A stretch of 64,000 nt of DNA, taken from positions 29,948 to 93,947 of the forward strand of contig JAPJBO010000888.1 of NCBI GenBank assembly GCA_030068145.1, written 5' to 3'. Source of the DNA: Diplonema papillatum. Lineage: Eukaryota; Euglenozoa; Diplonemea; Diplonemida; Diplonemidae. Made by a program: the position numbers and the translations under genes. Shown here in pieces: positions 9,889-19,895 of the stretch (position 1 is its first letter; each line of letters opens with the position of its first letter). The notes below the pieces were generated by a model that was not told where the DNA came from, did not search any database, and saw nothing but the letters and a program-made list of their open reading frames with translations.

Positions 9889-10888
9889 ACCGGCTTGCCC
9901 CGGCGCCTACATGTGCCTCACTTTCGGGCATGCAGGCAGGCAAACTATACCACTAGGCAAGAAGAACGATTTCCGTAACTCGCAAGGAGACTTACCTTTG
10001 ACGCGAAACATTTTTAGCTGAGATACTCCAGTACCTAGCTCCAGGTAAGTTCAGGGCAGTTTTGCATGTTGGATTGGAGAGGCGGTTGCGCCTTGGCGCT
10101 TAAAAAGGAGACTTTCAAAACCCCCGGATCCCAAGCGAACTTCTCACTTCAAAAGGTTTTTATTAAGAGATATCGCTCAGGTCGTTCGCAGTCGATTTTA
10201 GTGTGTTCAACTTTCGTAGCAGCACTCACGTTTCGTCTCCGTCCCATTTGAACCGGCTTACCCAAGACGCGCACTACTTCAGGGGACTGCGCGCGACTTA
10301 TAGCGCGTGGAAGAGCGAGCCAATAACAGGTCTGTGGTGCTCCTAAATGTCCTTGCACCACACTGACGCATTAAACGAGTTTGAGAGCCTTCCGGCTACC
10401 TATCTTGAAGGGGATGGAAGATCTTTTGGACTTGCCTCGTGATGAGCGAATGTGTCGAATTTGCGCGTGCACTTCCGGGGAAAGGCTTACCAATTCTGTC
10501 CAGGGTTTTTGGAGGGTCGTGTCAAAGGTAAAAAACGTGATAAAAAGGTTCTCGATGGCCTTCTTTGACATTCCGTGTTCGCTTTTGTTCGAACCAACGC
10601 CCACGGCAGCAGTTCAACACAACACGAAGGAACGTGAGGCACGTCCGAAAGACAGTCGAAACCCTTCCGCCGCAATCAAAAACAAGCAACATTTACCAGT
10701 GAATATTATGGAAGCAGCGATCCTTCAGTTCCAAGCAAAAATACCAACGCATCTTCCTCTCCAAGCAACTCTCGGATTGGTGGCGCTATGGGTCACCACC
10801 CATGAATTGAGATCAGCAAAATAAAAAGGGGAACCTCAGTATCTCTTCCTCAGTACAGCCTGTATTGCGTCTTCTTTTTTTTTGCGAT
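9889..10888. other. Intergenic, no supported gene
   Basis: Only short ORFs without recognisable domains. Some minus-strand segments may continue the relic retroelement to the left, but no motif supports this. Confidence 0.35.
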
Positions 10889-11834
10889 AAGGGTGCTCTG
10901 ACTTTTTTTTTTGTTTCTGGTCCCGCGTGCGTACAGATTTCTGAGAATTGCCGGAAAAAAAGATAATCCAAGAAAAAGATAATTTGCACAAGAACTGACC
11001 ACAACGTTACAAACTGGTCGGTTCGCCTCTGTCTCGTCGCGCTGTGGTAGGTTTCTAAAGCACGCGCTCTCAGTGTGTTCAGAACAGCACCAGGCCACAG
11101 CTACACAGAGAGCTGTGAACGCTGTATGAACGCTCTGGAGGCTATCAAAGCCCGTCTGTCTTGGGACCGCACCATACAGCAGACAACCGGTAGTTGTATA
11201 AATGAGGATACCGCAACCGAGCAGGCATCTCTTTTTTGCGTACGTCCAGGAGAAGTTTGGTATCAGCAGTCCTAAGGTGAGCAAGGAAGAAGAAGCAGAA
11301 GGCAACAACAGGGTCTGGAACTCTGGAAGCAAATCCATCCCCGCACCTTGTCAACCTGCGGAGCTGCGAGGATACAAGTTGTCCTCTCTCTCTCACTGTC
11401 GACAAAGCCGACCTCCTCGAGTGCCCAGCACTTGTAGCCCAAATAGGAGAGAATCGCTGAGGAAATTTGAGGAGGTGTTTGACAAAGCTGACATCGGTCA
11501 CGAGGACACCTTCAGACCGTCGCAATGCTAGTGAGATTAAGCTGTCATCCGTGTTGCCACCAAGGGAGGGATGTCTGTACTGCCCATGTCGAGTAGACCT
11601 TAAACCTGACGACACTCTACAACGGATGAACAAGACGGCTCAAAATATCTGTGATCTGTGTACAACCAGAGTAGCCACGACAGATGCGACGCCTTTATGA
11701 AGCAGAGGCTCAGAGAAAAACACCTTTTTAGGCCCTAGTTTTTTTGGGCTATTTATTTATTTTTTGCGTGCGTGCGTACAGATTTTTTGGGGGGGCGGGG
11801 ACCAGAAATAAAAAAAAAAGTCAGAGCACCCTAA
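10889..11834. mobile_element. MITE-like element with about 36-bp inverted ends
   Basis: The left end (10889-10924) reads AGGGTGCTCTGACTTTTTTT and continues to TTTCTGGTCCC. The right end (11798-11832) is its imperfect reverse complement, ending GTCAGAGCACCCT. Next to each end is GCGTGCGTACAGATTT, in the same orientation at both sides. The interior has no convincing coding sequence. Confidence 0.65.
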
Positions 11835-12767
11835 CCAATTTCTGCTTCCCTGGAGACAGTATTTGTTACAGCTAAAAAGAACGTTGGCAGCGGTTTAACC
11901 AAATCACATACAGGTTAAATCGCACAAACAAAAATATTGCTCGTGCAGAATGGCGATTGTTCGAGACTGGTCGGGGGGTGCTTAGCAGCCAATGGCCTGA
12001 TGGCTGAGTGCACACCTAAGCAGGGCTGCATCTTCGTGTTGTAGCCGTGTTGTGTATAAGGCTTCGTGGGGGCCTGGTCAACCACCTCATCACAATAGGC
12101 GCAAACCTTTCTCGACAGTGATTGGACAGTGGGATGCCGGGGGCGGGTCTCCATGAAGAGAAAAGTAAAGCAAGACCTGCCCCCTGCGCCTGCTGTCTCC
12201 GGCTGCTTCGGCAGACGACACATACTACTACTCGGACGCCACACGAACGTCAGTGTGTGGGCGTTGCAGTGCGAGGTGTGACGTGTCAAAACAGAGCAAA
12301 CAAAAAGCAGAAATAGTTTAAAGAAAGGCATACGCAGAACCCGGATTTTTCCTGTTCTCTTTCGTTTCGACTGCTTCGGTTTTCTTATGCCGTTCGTTCC
12401 TTTTGGGCAGACACACGATTCAAACAGCCTGCGAAAAGAGTTCCTGTGCCCTGGCATTAGCGGCAAAAGCAGCCTTAATCAATAACACAGATGTAGTAAG
12501 CTTGTCCCATTTGCAGCGTTGTATATTCTTGACGACAATTGGCAGTCAAAACGCCAGAGTAAAATAAGTGGTCCCACGCATAGTCTGGATCTGGTGGACT
12601 GCACCTAGAACCTACTGGTGAAAATAACACGTGGGCCACTCTCCGCTTCAGACGCTACCCACAACTTTGAGCCACCAATCCTGCGTGTCATTCACTTACT
12701 GCACGAAGGGACGAAACACCCGGAAAGAAAAGGGGCGACATCAAAGCAAACCGCCCCCCGCCACACG
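11835..12767. other. Upstream region of first MHYT/cyclase-like gene
   Basis: No supported ORF and no TATA box I would assign. The open frame of the downstream gene extends back to 12618 without an ATG, so the region next to 12768 is probably 5' leader. Confidence 0.35.
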
Positions 12768-14756
12768 ATGAACAACCAAACGATGGGCCCGTCGACGGAA
12801 ACCGAGTCCTTGGAGATGACCTGGGACGGCAAGCTGGTCGTCGTGTCGTACCTGCTGTCGGTGCAGGCGTGCTACACGGCCTTCCTCATCCTCCAGCTGC
12901 GCTTCTCGCGGCTGTCGCTGGTGCTGGGCTCGTTATGCCTCTCGGTGTGCGGCATCTGGGGCATGCACTTCGTCGGGATGGCGGCCATGAGGATGGACGC
13001 TCGCGTCTCGTTCGACGTGGCGTGGACGGTCGTGTCCGCCGTGGTTGCCTTCGCGTGCACGACAGGCGCGTTCCTCGTCGTGGACAAGAAGATGCCCGCC
13101 GACAGCAGCCAGCTCTTCCAAGACCTGAGCCTCGCGAGCCACATCCGCGAGTTCAAACGCGCGCCGCAGGGTTGGCTCGTGCTCGCCGCATTCCTCATCG
13201 CAGCCGGGGTGTGCAGCATGCACTACCTAGGGTTGCATGCGGTGCAGACCGAGGCCACGGTGACCTACAACTACGGCGCCATCACCGCCAGCTGCGTCGT
13301 CGCGCTGCTGGCCGCCTACGCCGCCCTTTGCTTCGCGTTCGTGCTGCCCGTCACGAAGCGGTACACGACCCCGACAGCCCTCGTCGCCGGCGTCGCGGTG
13401 ACCGGCATGCACTACTGCGGCATGTACGGGTACACGTACCACCTCCCGCCGGCGGCCCGGGTCCCGCACACCAGCGACGTCGAAGGCTACGTTTTGTACA
13501 TCGTCTTCGCATGCGCCGGCACGTCTTTTTCGGTGCTCGCGTACGCGACGTACTTGTACCGCTCGAGTTTGAAGAGGGCGGCGATCCGGGCGACGGTGAC
13601 GGCGGACAGAATCATCCGCGGGAATTACTCGGTGCTCGGCGACAGCGACAGCGAGATCGAGAAGGAAGGGACCATGCGCGCGATCCAAGACGCGTATCTG
13701 CGGATGGGCCGGCAGCTGCAGCGCCTCAAGCTGTACCTGCCGCAGTCGCTGCTCGCGGTGTACGAGCAGGGCGAGGGCCTTGCCGCCGATGGCGCAGAAG
13801 TTGACACCGATACCGGCACCGAGACCGACCTCCGCTCGTCTGCCGTGTCCAAAACCAGCCAGCGCCCCTCCGGCAGCACCTCGGCCTCCGCCGCCGCGCC
13901 GGCTGTCGACGCTTCGCCGCTCGACCGCGGGGTGGCCCTGCAGAAGGTGACCGTGCTCGTCGTCAACACGCGGAAGTTCCACGCGTCCTTCGCATCCTCC
14001 CCAGCCGGCATCCCGAGGCTGCAGCACGAGTTTTTAGAGGTCGTCGGCGCGTGCGTCGCGACGTACAAAGGCATCATCGACAGCTTCCAGGGGGACCACG
14101 CCGTCTGCACGTTCAACGCCGCCAGCCCCAACCCAGGACACCCTGGCAAGTCTGTCATGGCTGCCGTCGCTATCGCAGCGAAGACCGCCGAGCGGTCGAA
14201 TTTGTCGGTCACAATGGGGATCTCGTCCGGGCTGTGCCTCGTCGGTGTCCTGGGCACGAGCAGCATGAAGCGGCTGAACGTCGTCGGCGCGACGTTCACG
14301 CAGGCCGCGGTGCTCGAGCGGCTCTGCAAGCAGTACTCGGGTGTCTCGTGCCTGGTCGCGGGGCACTGCGTCGAGGACATGGAACACGTGGTAGACCTGC
14401 AGTGCGTCGACGTGCTCAGGCTGCCCGGACGGGAGCACCTGTCGGTGCTGTTTTCGCCCGGCAGCGTGCGGAAGGCTAACCGGACCGAGGAGTGGATGTA
14501 CCAGCTCGACAGCCCGGAGGAAGGTGGCATCGTGAAGCGGATCTTCTTCTTGTACGCGAAGGAGGAGGAGGACGAGGCGCGCGCCGTCGCAGCGGCCTCC
14601 CGCACAACGTGCCTGCAGCCGCACCACGCCCGCATGCTGCACCGCCCCGCCCGGCACCACGCGTCGTACTCGCAAGGCCTCTTCTACTCATCATGCGTCC
14701 TGGGTGAAGACCCGAAAGAATTCCACAGCAAGGCCCTCGGCGGGATGATAGTCTGA
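12768..14756 (+). CDS. MHYT-domain membrane protein with class III cyclase-homology domain, paralog 1
   Basis: I chose ATG 12768 because the 662-residue product then matches the length and start of the paralog at 40395. The upstream open frame has no ATG. Seven hydrophobic segments carry three MHYT motifs: MHFVGMAAM (residue 66), MHYLGLHAV (151) and MHYCGMYGY (214). MHYT domains are predicted metal-binding sensors of small gases. A helical HAMP-like linker ends in YLPQSLL. The C-terminal domain (about 394-520) is a class III cyclase homolog. It keeps Asp in FQGDHAV (443), but the first metal Asp is Asn (VVNTRKF, residue 400), and the usual N..R pair of the late motif is T/V (GATFTQAAV). Activity is therefore doubtful. 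There are no introns. Its 3' end is repeated downstream. Confidence 0.85.
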   Translation: MNNQTMGPSTETESLEMTWDGKLVVVSYLLSVQACYTAFLILQLRFSRLSLVLGSLCLSVCGIWGMHFVGMAAMRMDARVSFDVAWTVVSAVVAFACTTGAFLVVDKKMPADSSQLFQDLSLASHIREFKRAPQGWLVLAAFLIAAGVCSMHYLGLHAVQTEATVTYNYGAITASCVVALLAAYAALCFAFVLPVTKRYTTPTALVAGVAVTGMHYCGMYGYTYHLPPAARVPHTSDVEGYVLYIVFACAGTSFSVLAYATYLYRSSLKRAAIRATVTADRIIRGNYSVLGDSDSEIEKEGTMRAIQDAYLRMGRQLQRLKLYLPQSLLAVYEQGEGLAADGAEVDTDTGTETDLRSSAVSKTSQRPSGSTSASAAAPAVDASPLDRGVALQKVTVLVVNTRKFHASFASSPAGIPRLQHEFLEVVGACVATYKGIIDSFQGDHAVCTFNAASPNPGHPGKSVMAAVAIAAKTAERSNLSVTMGISSGLCLVGVLGTSSMKRLNVVGATFTQAAVLERLCKQYSGVSCLVAGHCVEDMEHVVDLQCVDVLRLPGREHLSVLFSPGSVRKANRTEEWMYQLDSPEEGGIVKRIFFLYAKEEEDEARAVAAASRTTCLQPHHARMLHRPARHHASYSQGLFYSSCVLGEDPKEFHSKALGGMIV

Positions 14757-15412
14757 CGGGCGCCTCTTCTACTCATTATGCGTCCTGGGCGAAAGAAGAT
14801 CCGAAAGAGTAGCACGACAAGCCCTCGGCGCGATGATGGTCTGACGGGCCGTCGCGGCAGCCTCGCGCACAACGTGCCTGCAGCCGCACCACGCCCGCAT
14901 GCTGCACCGCCCGGCACCACGCGTCGTACTCGCAAGGCCTCTTCTACTCATCATGCGTCCTGGGTGAAGACCCGAAAGAATCCCACAGCAAGGCCCTCGG
15001 CGGGATGGTGGTCTGACGGACGCCTCTTCTACTCATTATGCGTCCTGGGCGAAGACCCGAAAGAGTAGCACGACAAGCCCTCGGCGCGATGATGGTCTGA
15101 CGGGCCGTCGCGGCAGCCTCGCGCACAACGTGCCTGCAGCCGCACCACGCCCGCATGCTGCACCGCCCCGCCCGGCACCACGCGTCGTACTCGCAAGGCC
15201 TATCGTGCGTCCTGGGCGAAGACCCGAAATAGTTCCACAACAAGGTCCTCGGCGGGATGATGGTCTGACGGGCCGTCGCGGGCCGCCTCCTGGATAGCCT
15301 GCCCGCAGCCGCAGCATGCCCGCATGCTGCACCGCCCTGCCCGACTCATGGGCGAATGACCCAAAATAATTCCGCAAACTCAAGGCCTCGGCGGGATGAT
15401 GGTATGACGGGC
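14587..15412 (+). repeat. Tandem amplification of the 3' end of the MHYT/cyclase-like gene
   Basis: The last ~170 bp of the coding region (from GCCTGCAGCCGCACCACGCC through the stop) recur at about 14849, 15107 and 15278. Each full copy is followed by a ~85-bp half copy starting CTCTTCTACTCATTATGCGT. The combined period is about 258-264 bp. Later copies carry deletions and frame changes, so only the first is coding. Confidence 0.9.
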
Positions 15413-15822
15413 CAGCGGCGCCGTTGCACTGCCCTCCGCACCAACCAGTGGTGGAAAAGGCCCCCCTCTGGCAGCGCACTGCATTTAGGGAGTGCCCTGA
15501 GGTAGGCGAAGGTGCAGTTGTCACACAGACAATTGCGTGCCTCAGTCGAGGCGTGCGGAGCAGACCGCCATAAACTGTACTTTAAAGAGAGGGGGGGGGG
15601 GTCGAATAATAACACCTGTGCTATTATTCGATTTGTCGAATACTAAAAAAGGTTCCGGGTAGCCGAACAGTAGCAGGATCAAATAGTAGTAGTGATTTTA
15701 GACAACCAGACGTGTGTCAAATAACTGTTATCATTTCGACCCCCTTTACCGCAGATTCTGCCCTGCAAACATACTTACAGAAACGTGCGTTCCGCTAGCT
15801 CGCCCTCCCACTCACCTCGAAG
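15413..15822. other. Intergenic with a small hairpin
   Basis: No gene. A near-perfect palindrome (CGAATAATAACAC / GTGCTATTATTCG, about 15603-15631) follows a 10-G run. Confidence 0.45.
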
Positions 15823-15823
15823 T

Positions 15824-16140
15824 ACGCGCGTGACGCGCGTGGCCAAAAAAGCTCCGTTTTCTTTTCACGCGCGTGATCCAAAAATGTCCGTTAGGGTCTC
15901 CTGAACACGTCGTACCGGGCGTACGCCCTTCCACAGGTAGTTGTCTGCGCGCTTCACGTCCGTTGCAGGTCGGAAAGATGCTGCGCGAGGTTGAACCGAC
16001 GACATGCGTAGCGCCGTTTACAAGCACAGGCGAATGGCCGTGCGCGAAAACGAAAGCCTGTAGGGGACCATCATACGGGTATTTTGCCACGCTCTTCACG
16101 CGCGTACAAAAACGGGCTTTTTTGGTACGTGCGTGAATCT
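15824..16140. mobile_element. Small inverted-repeat element with ACGCGCGT ends
   Basis: Both ends carry ACGCGCGT-type palindromes around CCAAAAAAGC(T/C)CCG: left 15824-15876, right 16094-16140 in inverse orientation. The total is about 317 bp and non-coding. Confidence 0.5.
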
Positions 16141-17159
16141 CACGCCCGCAGACCTCCCGAAAAGAAAGAAAAAGCGAGAGCGTAACGCGCGTTTCACTAC
16201 CATGTTACACTCTAAAAAGGAGTTGACGAAATCAATTTGAACGGCGAGAAAAGGCTGGACCACAGTATAGCAAACAAACCGCCCATGTGAGTGCCGCAAG
16301 GGAAAAGAAAACGAACAAGTGCCCGAGAAAAGCAAGTAACCTTCAACGGCTTTACAGAGGATTGTCCAAGAAAATAATTCCGGAAAATAATTCCTCAAGC
16401 GTACTTTAACTCTAAAATACAGAGAGAGAAGAAGAGAGGCACACACAAGCCAAGGTCGCCAGGCACCTGTGCACAATATAACCAGTGCACACAACAACGA
16501 AGTCGGCATACAAACGACTTATAGCTGCCGACGGCTCAAGCACAAACAAGAGCGTCTTAGCAGTAAAAAGAAGCGATCCCAATAAGAGTCTGCATCCAAC
16601 TTAAGTAACACCCTGTCCAAGCGGGATTCACAGTCTTTTGTTACCGGATTTCGAAAATTTTGCCGGGTCTGCAGTGCAACCCATGTGGCGCTTCCGTGCT
16701 GCTGTAAAAACCCGATACATTCCGGATCAAAAAATTACATTCCGGATCTCCCAATCTTGCACTATCCGAAGTTTTATATTATCCCGCAAAGTGACCAGGT
16801 GTGTAGCACCCCGTGCAGGCCAGTTATTCGCATCTTGCAAGGGGTGGTTGAACACCTCACGGACTCCGCGTCCTTTCACCCTACCCTCAAACAACTCTAC
16901 GCAGTTCTTCTCTCTCCGTCCCTCCAAGTTCTCCCCTCGTGGCACCACGAAGCGAAGCCCGTCGCTGCAAACGGCCCCAGAGAAGGGAAATATAATCCGT
17001 TCGCAAATTATTCGAAAAAGACTTGATGATAGCATCAAACCTGCACTGGAGGCGAGTGTTCTGCCTGAACATCGAAAAAACGCTAAAAATTCCTCCCCCT
17101 GTTCCTGAACACCCAAAACCCCGCGGAATTCTTACTGGTCTGCCTGCGCCTTTTGCTCG
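16141..17159. other. Intergenic, no supported gene
   Basis: ORFs up to about 150 codons occur on both strands but show no domain or conserved motif. I see nothing else. Confidence 0.3.
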
Positions 17160-17302
17160 CTTTTTTTTTTTTTTTTTTGTATAAGCACCTGCTTTGTAGG
17201 AAATACTTGAGAAGGCTGCAAAAGATCAAAGGAGGTAAATGTGCTGTAGCCACACGAAACACAGGTGAATCTGGGTTCAGTGGCGGGCGTAAGCGTTCAA
17301 CA
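17160..17302 (-). repeat. A-tailed dispersed repeat, copy 1
   Basis: About 143 bp matching 32094-32246 in inverted orientation, including GAACGCTTACGCCCGCCACT, CCTGTGTTTCGTG and ACAAAGCAGGTGCTTATAC, and ending in a long poly-A (poly-T on the plus strand at 17160-17178). The shared poly-A end suggests retroposition. Confidence 0.8.
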
Positions 17303-17806
17303 AAAAAGACCCACTTTGTAGCTGTATTGTTTTCTCCCCCTCTAGCCTCCTTCGAAGTAAGCACAAGGCAGCCCCTCGAGTATTTCTTCCCGTCCACGAC
17401 ACCCACCTGGGTTCTTGAGTGGCTTGTCAACAGCAGCATTCCCGCAGTGACACCGCAAGTAAACATAGCAGGCACCACGCGCTCTTGATAATCAACGAAC
17501 ATTCACACCCCCTTTCTCTTTGTTTCACGGCATCGAAGTACAATTCCACATCAGCACCGGCACTCCACCGTGATGTAATCAAGGCGGCAGGTGAACACCA
17601 CAAGACGAAAGGAAGAGGGGGGAAAGATAGGCTGTTCCACATCTTGCAAGAATCTTCCCCAGTAACCGACGCTGGTACCGTGCATGCGTGCAGCCAGAGG
17701 AGAAATAATGCGGTCAGGAATAATCAATCATGAACGCCTTGTTTTCTGGTAGCGTGCCTGCGGACGGGGCCAGGACGGGTACACAGAGGGGTGTATTATT
17801 AACAAT

Positions 17807-18401
17807 GCTCCCGCTTAAAGGAAAACCCCGGAGGAATTTCTCAAAAAAAAAAAAAAAAAAAAAGTGCTGAAAAATTCCCCGGAGGAATTCCATTTGCTCA
17901 TTTTGTTCAAGTGTCGCGGCAAAGGATTCATGTCAAATTTATGAGGCATGCTGATGACAGGAGTGCAGTGATACCCCGGGTGGCATGAGATCCCGCTTAT
18001 CAGGATTTCTAGTGCTCCAGCACCTTTCGGCTGACACGCTGCAGTGGCATTTACTACTAGACAGCACCAGAAGAAGAAAAAGAAAAGTCCGCTCCTGGTC
18101 CAGGAACGTGACGGTCAACCACAGCTTGCAGAGTCGAGGCAGCATAGTGCCACAACCCCGTCCGCTCTGCCCTGTGGCTGACCGTCTCGACGAGCTTGTG
18201 TTCAGCGCAAGCGCCAAGCCCCAAGGTGCGCCACGCCTTGATGCTTTAGTTTGGGAAATCGGTAGCCACTTGACCCGTAGGCCCGTGGCTCTGCAGTACC
18301 GCCGAACACGGGAAGCTTGGCTCGGTACCGCCGACAGCACCAAAAAAAATAGAAGACCTTTCCCTTTTTAGGCTTTTGGAGGTAAGCGGGAGCACTGATT
18401 G
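17807..18401. mobile_element. Inverted-repeat element with GTGCTCCCGCTTA-type ends
   Basis: The left end reads TGCTCCCGCTTAAAGG and the right end reads GGAGGTAAGCGGGAGCA, inverted. The same pair bounds a 188-bp segment at 30248-30435. The interior contains A22 (about 17847-17868) and one copy of the GTCCAGGAACGTGACGG repeat. Confidence 0.45.
18078..18255 (+). repeat. GTCCAGGAACGTGACGG dispersed repeat, copy 1
   Basis: About 180 bp from GTCCAGGAACGTGACGGTCA to CACGCCTTGATGCTTTAGTT, preceded by an A-rich stretch. Further copies lie at 18456-18620 and 31722-31892. Confidence 0.85.
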
Positions 18402-18455
18402 TTTGTTGGAAACGTTTGAGAAGCGTGTGTAAACACATGTGCCCAAAATGAAAAG

Positions 18456-18620
18456 GCCGCACCGTGTCCAGGAACGTGACGGTCACCCACAGCTTGCGAA
18501 GCCTGAGTCGAAGGCAGCCACAACCCCGACCGATATGCTCTGGCTGGTGGCTGATCGTCTCTACGAGCTCCACGCCTTGATGCTTTTTCGTTTGGTACAT
18601 CGGTAGCCGCTTGACCCGCA
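18456..18620 (+). repeat. GTCCAGGAACGTGACGG dispersed repeat, copy 2
   Basis: A diverged, internally shortened copy that keeps GTCCAGGAACGTGACGGTCA, CCACAACCCCG and CACGCCTTGATGCTTT. Confidence 0.8.
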
Positions 18621-18935
18621 GTTGGTGCTTCCCTGGATTCAACCGCAGTCGAAGTGGCTTGAATCTGTTCGCAACGCACGCTCCTTGTCTCGCAAGGATC
18701 TCTCTTCGCTAGGAGAGGATGAAGACTATGTGTGTGCAGCCCTGCTGTTTTCTGTGGGCCTCCGTCACAGCCTTCTGGACGCTGAGGTGCGCCTCGGCTT
18801 CAGCCTGGCTGTGTCCCTGCAGTCAGCATCTAGATTCAGCAAGGGTAGCAGAAAACAAACCGTGGTCAGGTGCAGCAAGGCCTCCTCGGCGCCTCAGCTT
18901 TTCTTTTTTAGAAGCATTTTCTCCTTTCCTCCTTT

Positions 18936-19034
18936 ACTTTGATCATAGGTGTCACGGCAAGTTTTGGCAGCCGCTGCTTAACAAAATTTGACGTGGGCGG
19001 CTTTGGATTTACATCTGAATGACACCTCAATACA
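18936..19034. repeat. Left half of interrupted dispersed repeat
   Basis: Homologous to the left part of 8671-8950. Homology stops at 19034, where the PAT-like element begins, and resumes at 23327. Confidence 0.8.
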
Positions 19035-19039
19035 AAAAA

Positions 19040-19224
19040 GACAGGCGCTTCGTTTTGTTTGTGCGTGCCGGTTGATCGTTTTCCCACTTGTATTTACCCT
19101 GTGTGTATTCAGGTGAGGAATTCTGATCAACCACCAAAACACGCTGCCTACGTCTTTTTAGCCTGCACAATACATTGAAGGGCAACCCACAAGATTGTTA
19201 GTACTAAAAAGACAGGCGCTTCGT
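19040..19224 (-). repeat. B2-A2-B1 terminal repeat block
   Basis: Reading on the plus strand: B (19040-19053), A (19054-19210), B again (19211-19224). A ends in GTTAGTACTAAAAA and is repeated at 23169-23325. Recombination between such blocks is thought to circularise these elements. Confidence 0.85.
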
Positions 19225-19895
19225 TTTGTTTGTGCGTGTCGGCCCTTTGCGTATTTAATGTTGTTTCCATCACGCCGGGTAGGAAGGACACGGACGAACC
19301 TCGCCGCGGCCAGTCACCTCATTCTGGATCGACTCTGTCGAACTATGAGGTCCCATGGGGCGACGTTGAGTTTTCAGAGCCCATATTGACCGACCGTGGT
19401 GTTCTGAACCTTGGTCGTTTTGGCCAAACGGAACCGCTAGATTGCTGCGGTGCTCGAGCCGCTACAGGCTCAGGGTGTCTCTGAACCCTACGGCCGACAG
19501 CTTTGGCCGCAACCAGCTTAGGGTGTTCTGAACCCTTCGAGCCGACAGATTTGGTCGCTGGAGGCTCCGGGTGTTCTGAACCCTTTGAGCTAGACAGCTA
19601 GTGGGTGTACCCTACCCAGTAAGGTTTTGGGGAGCCTGCGGGTCTGCCGCACTTGCCCAAATTCCCTACGCTAGATCGGCATGGCCGCCCAGCCAGGCCT
19701 CGTAAGGACCCAACCTCCACGCCCCTAGTCAGCAGGCGTTCTGAACCTGCACGGGCTCCCGACAGAGGCCCCAAAAAAAAAGGAATACCCCCTCGGAGAA
19801 AAGTGACTAGCATGCGAAAGCAAAAAGGGGGGGAGCGATGCTGTGCGAATTCAGTGCAAAGGATCGTGTGCTTGCCATAGAGTAAGATCAATACT
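19225..19895 (-). other. 3' untranslated part of the PAT-like element
   Basis: Non-coding sequence between the terminal repeats and the RT/RNase H stop. It holds about four degenerate units with GGTGTTCTGAACC spaced roughly 50-60 bp. Confidence 0.5.

Noticed and set aside
12869..14675. Long ORFs antisense or frame-shifted to the first MHYT/cyclase-like gene
   Set aside because: Composition artefacts of GC-rich codons with no motif. The main frame has MHYT motifs and paralogs.
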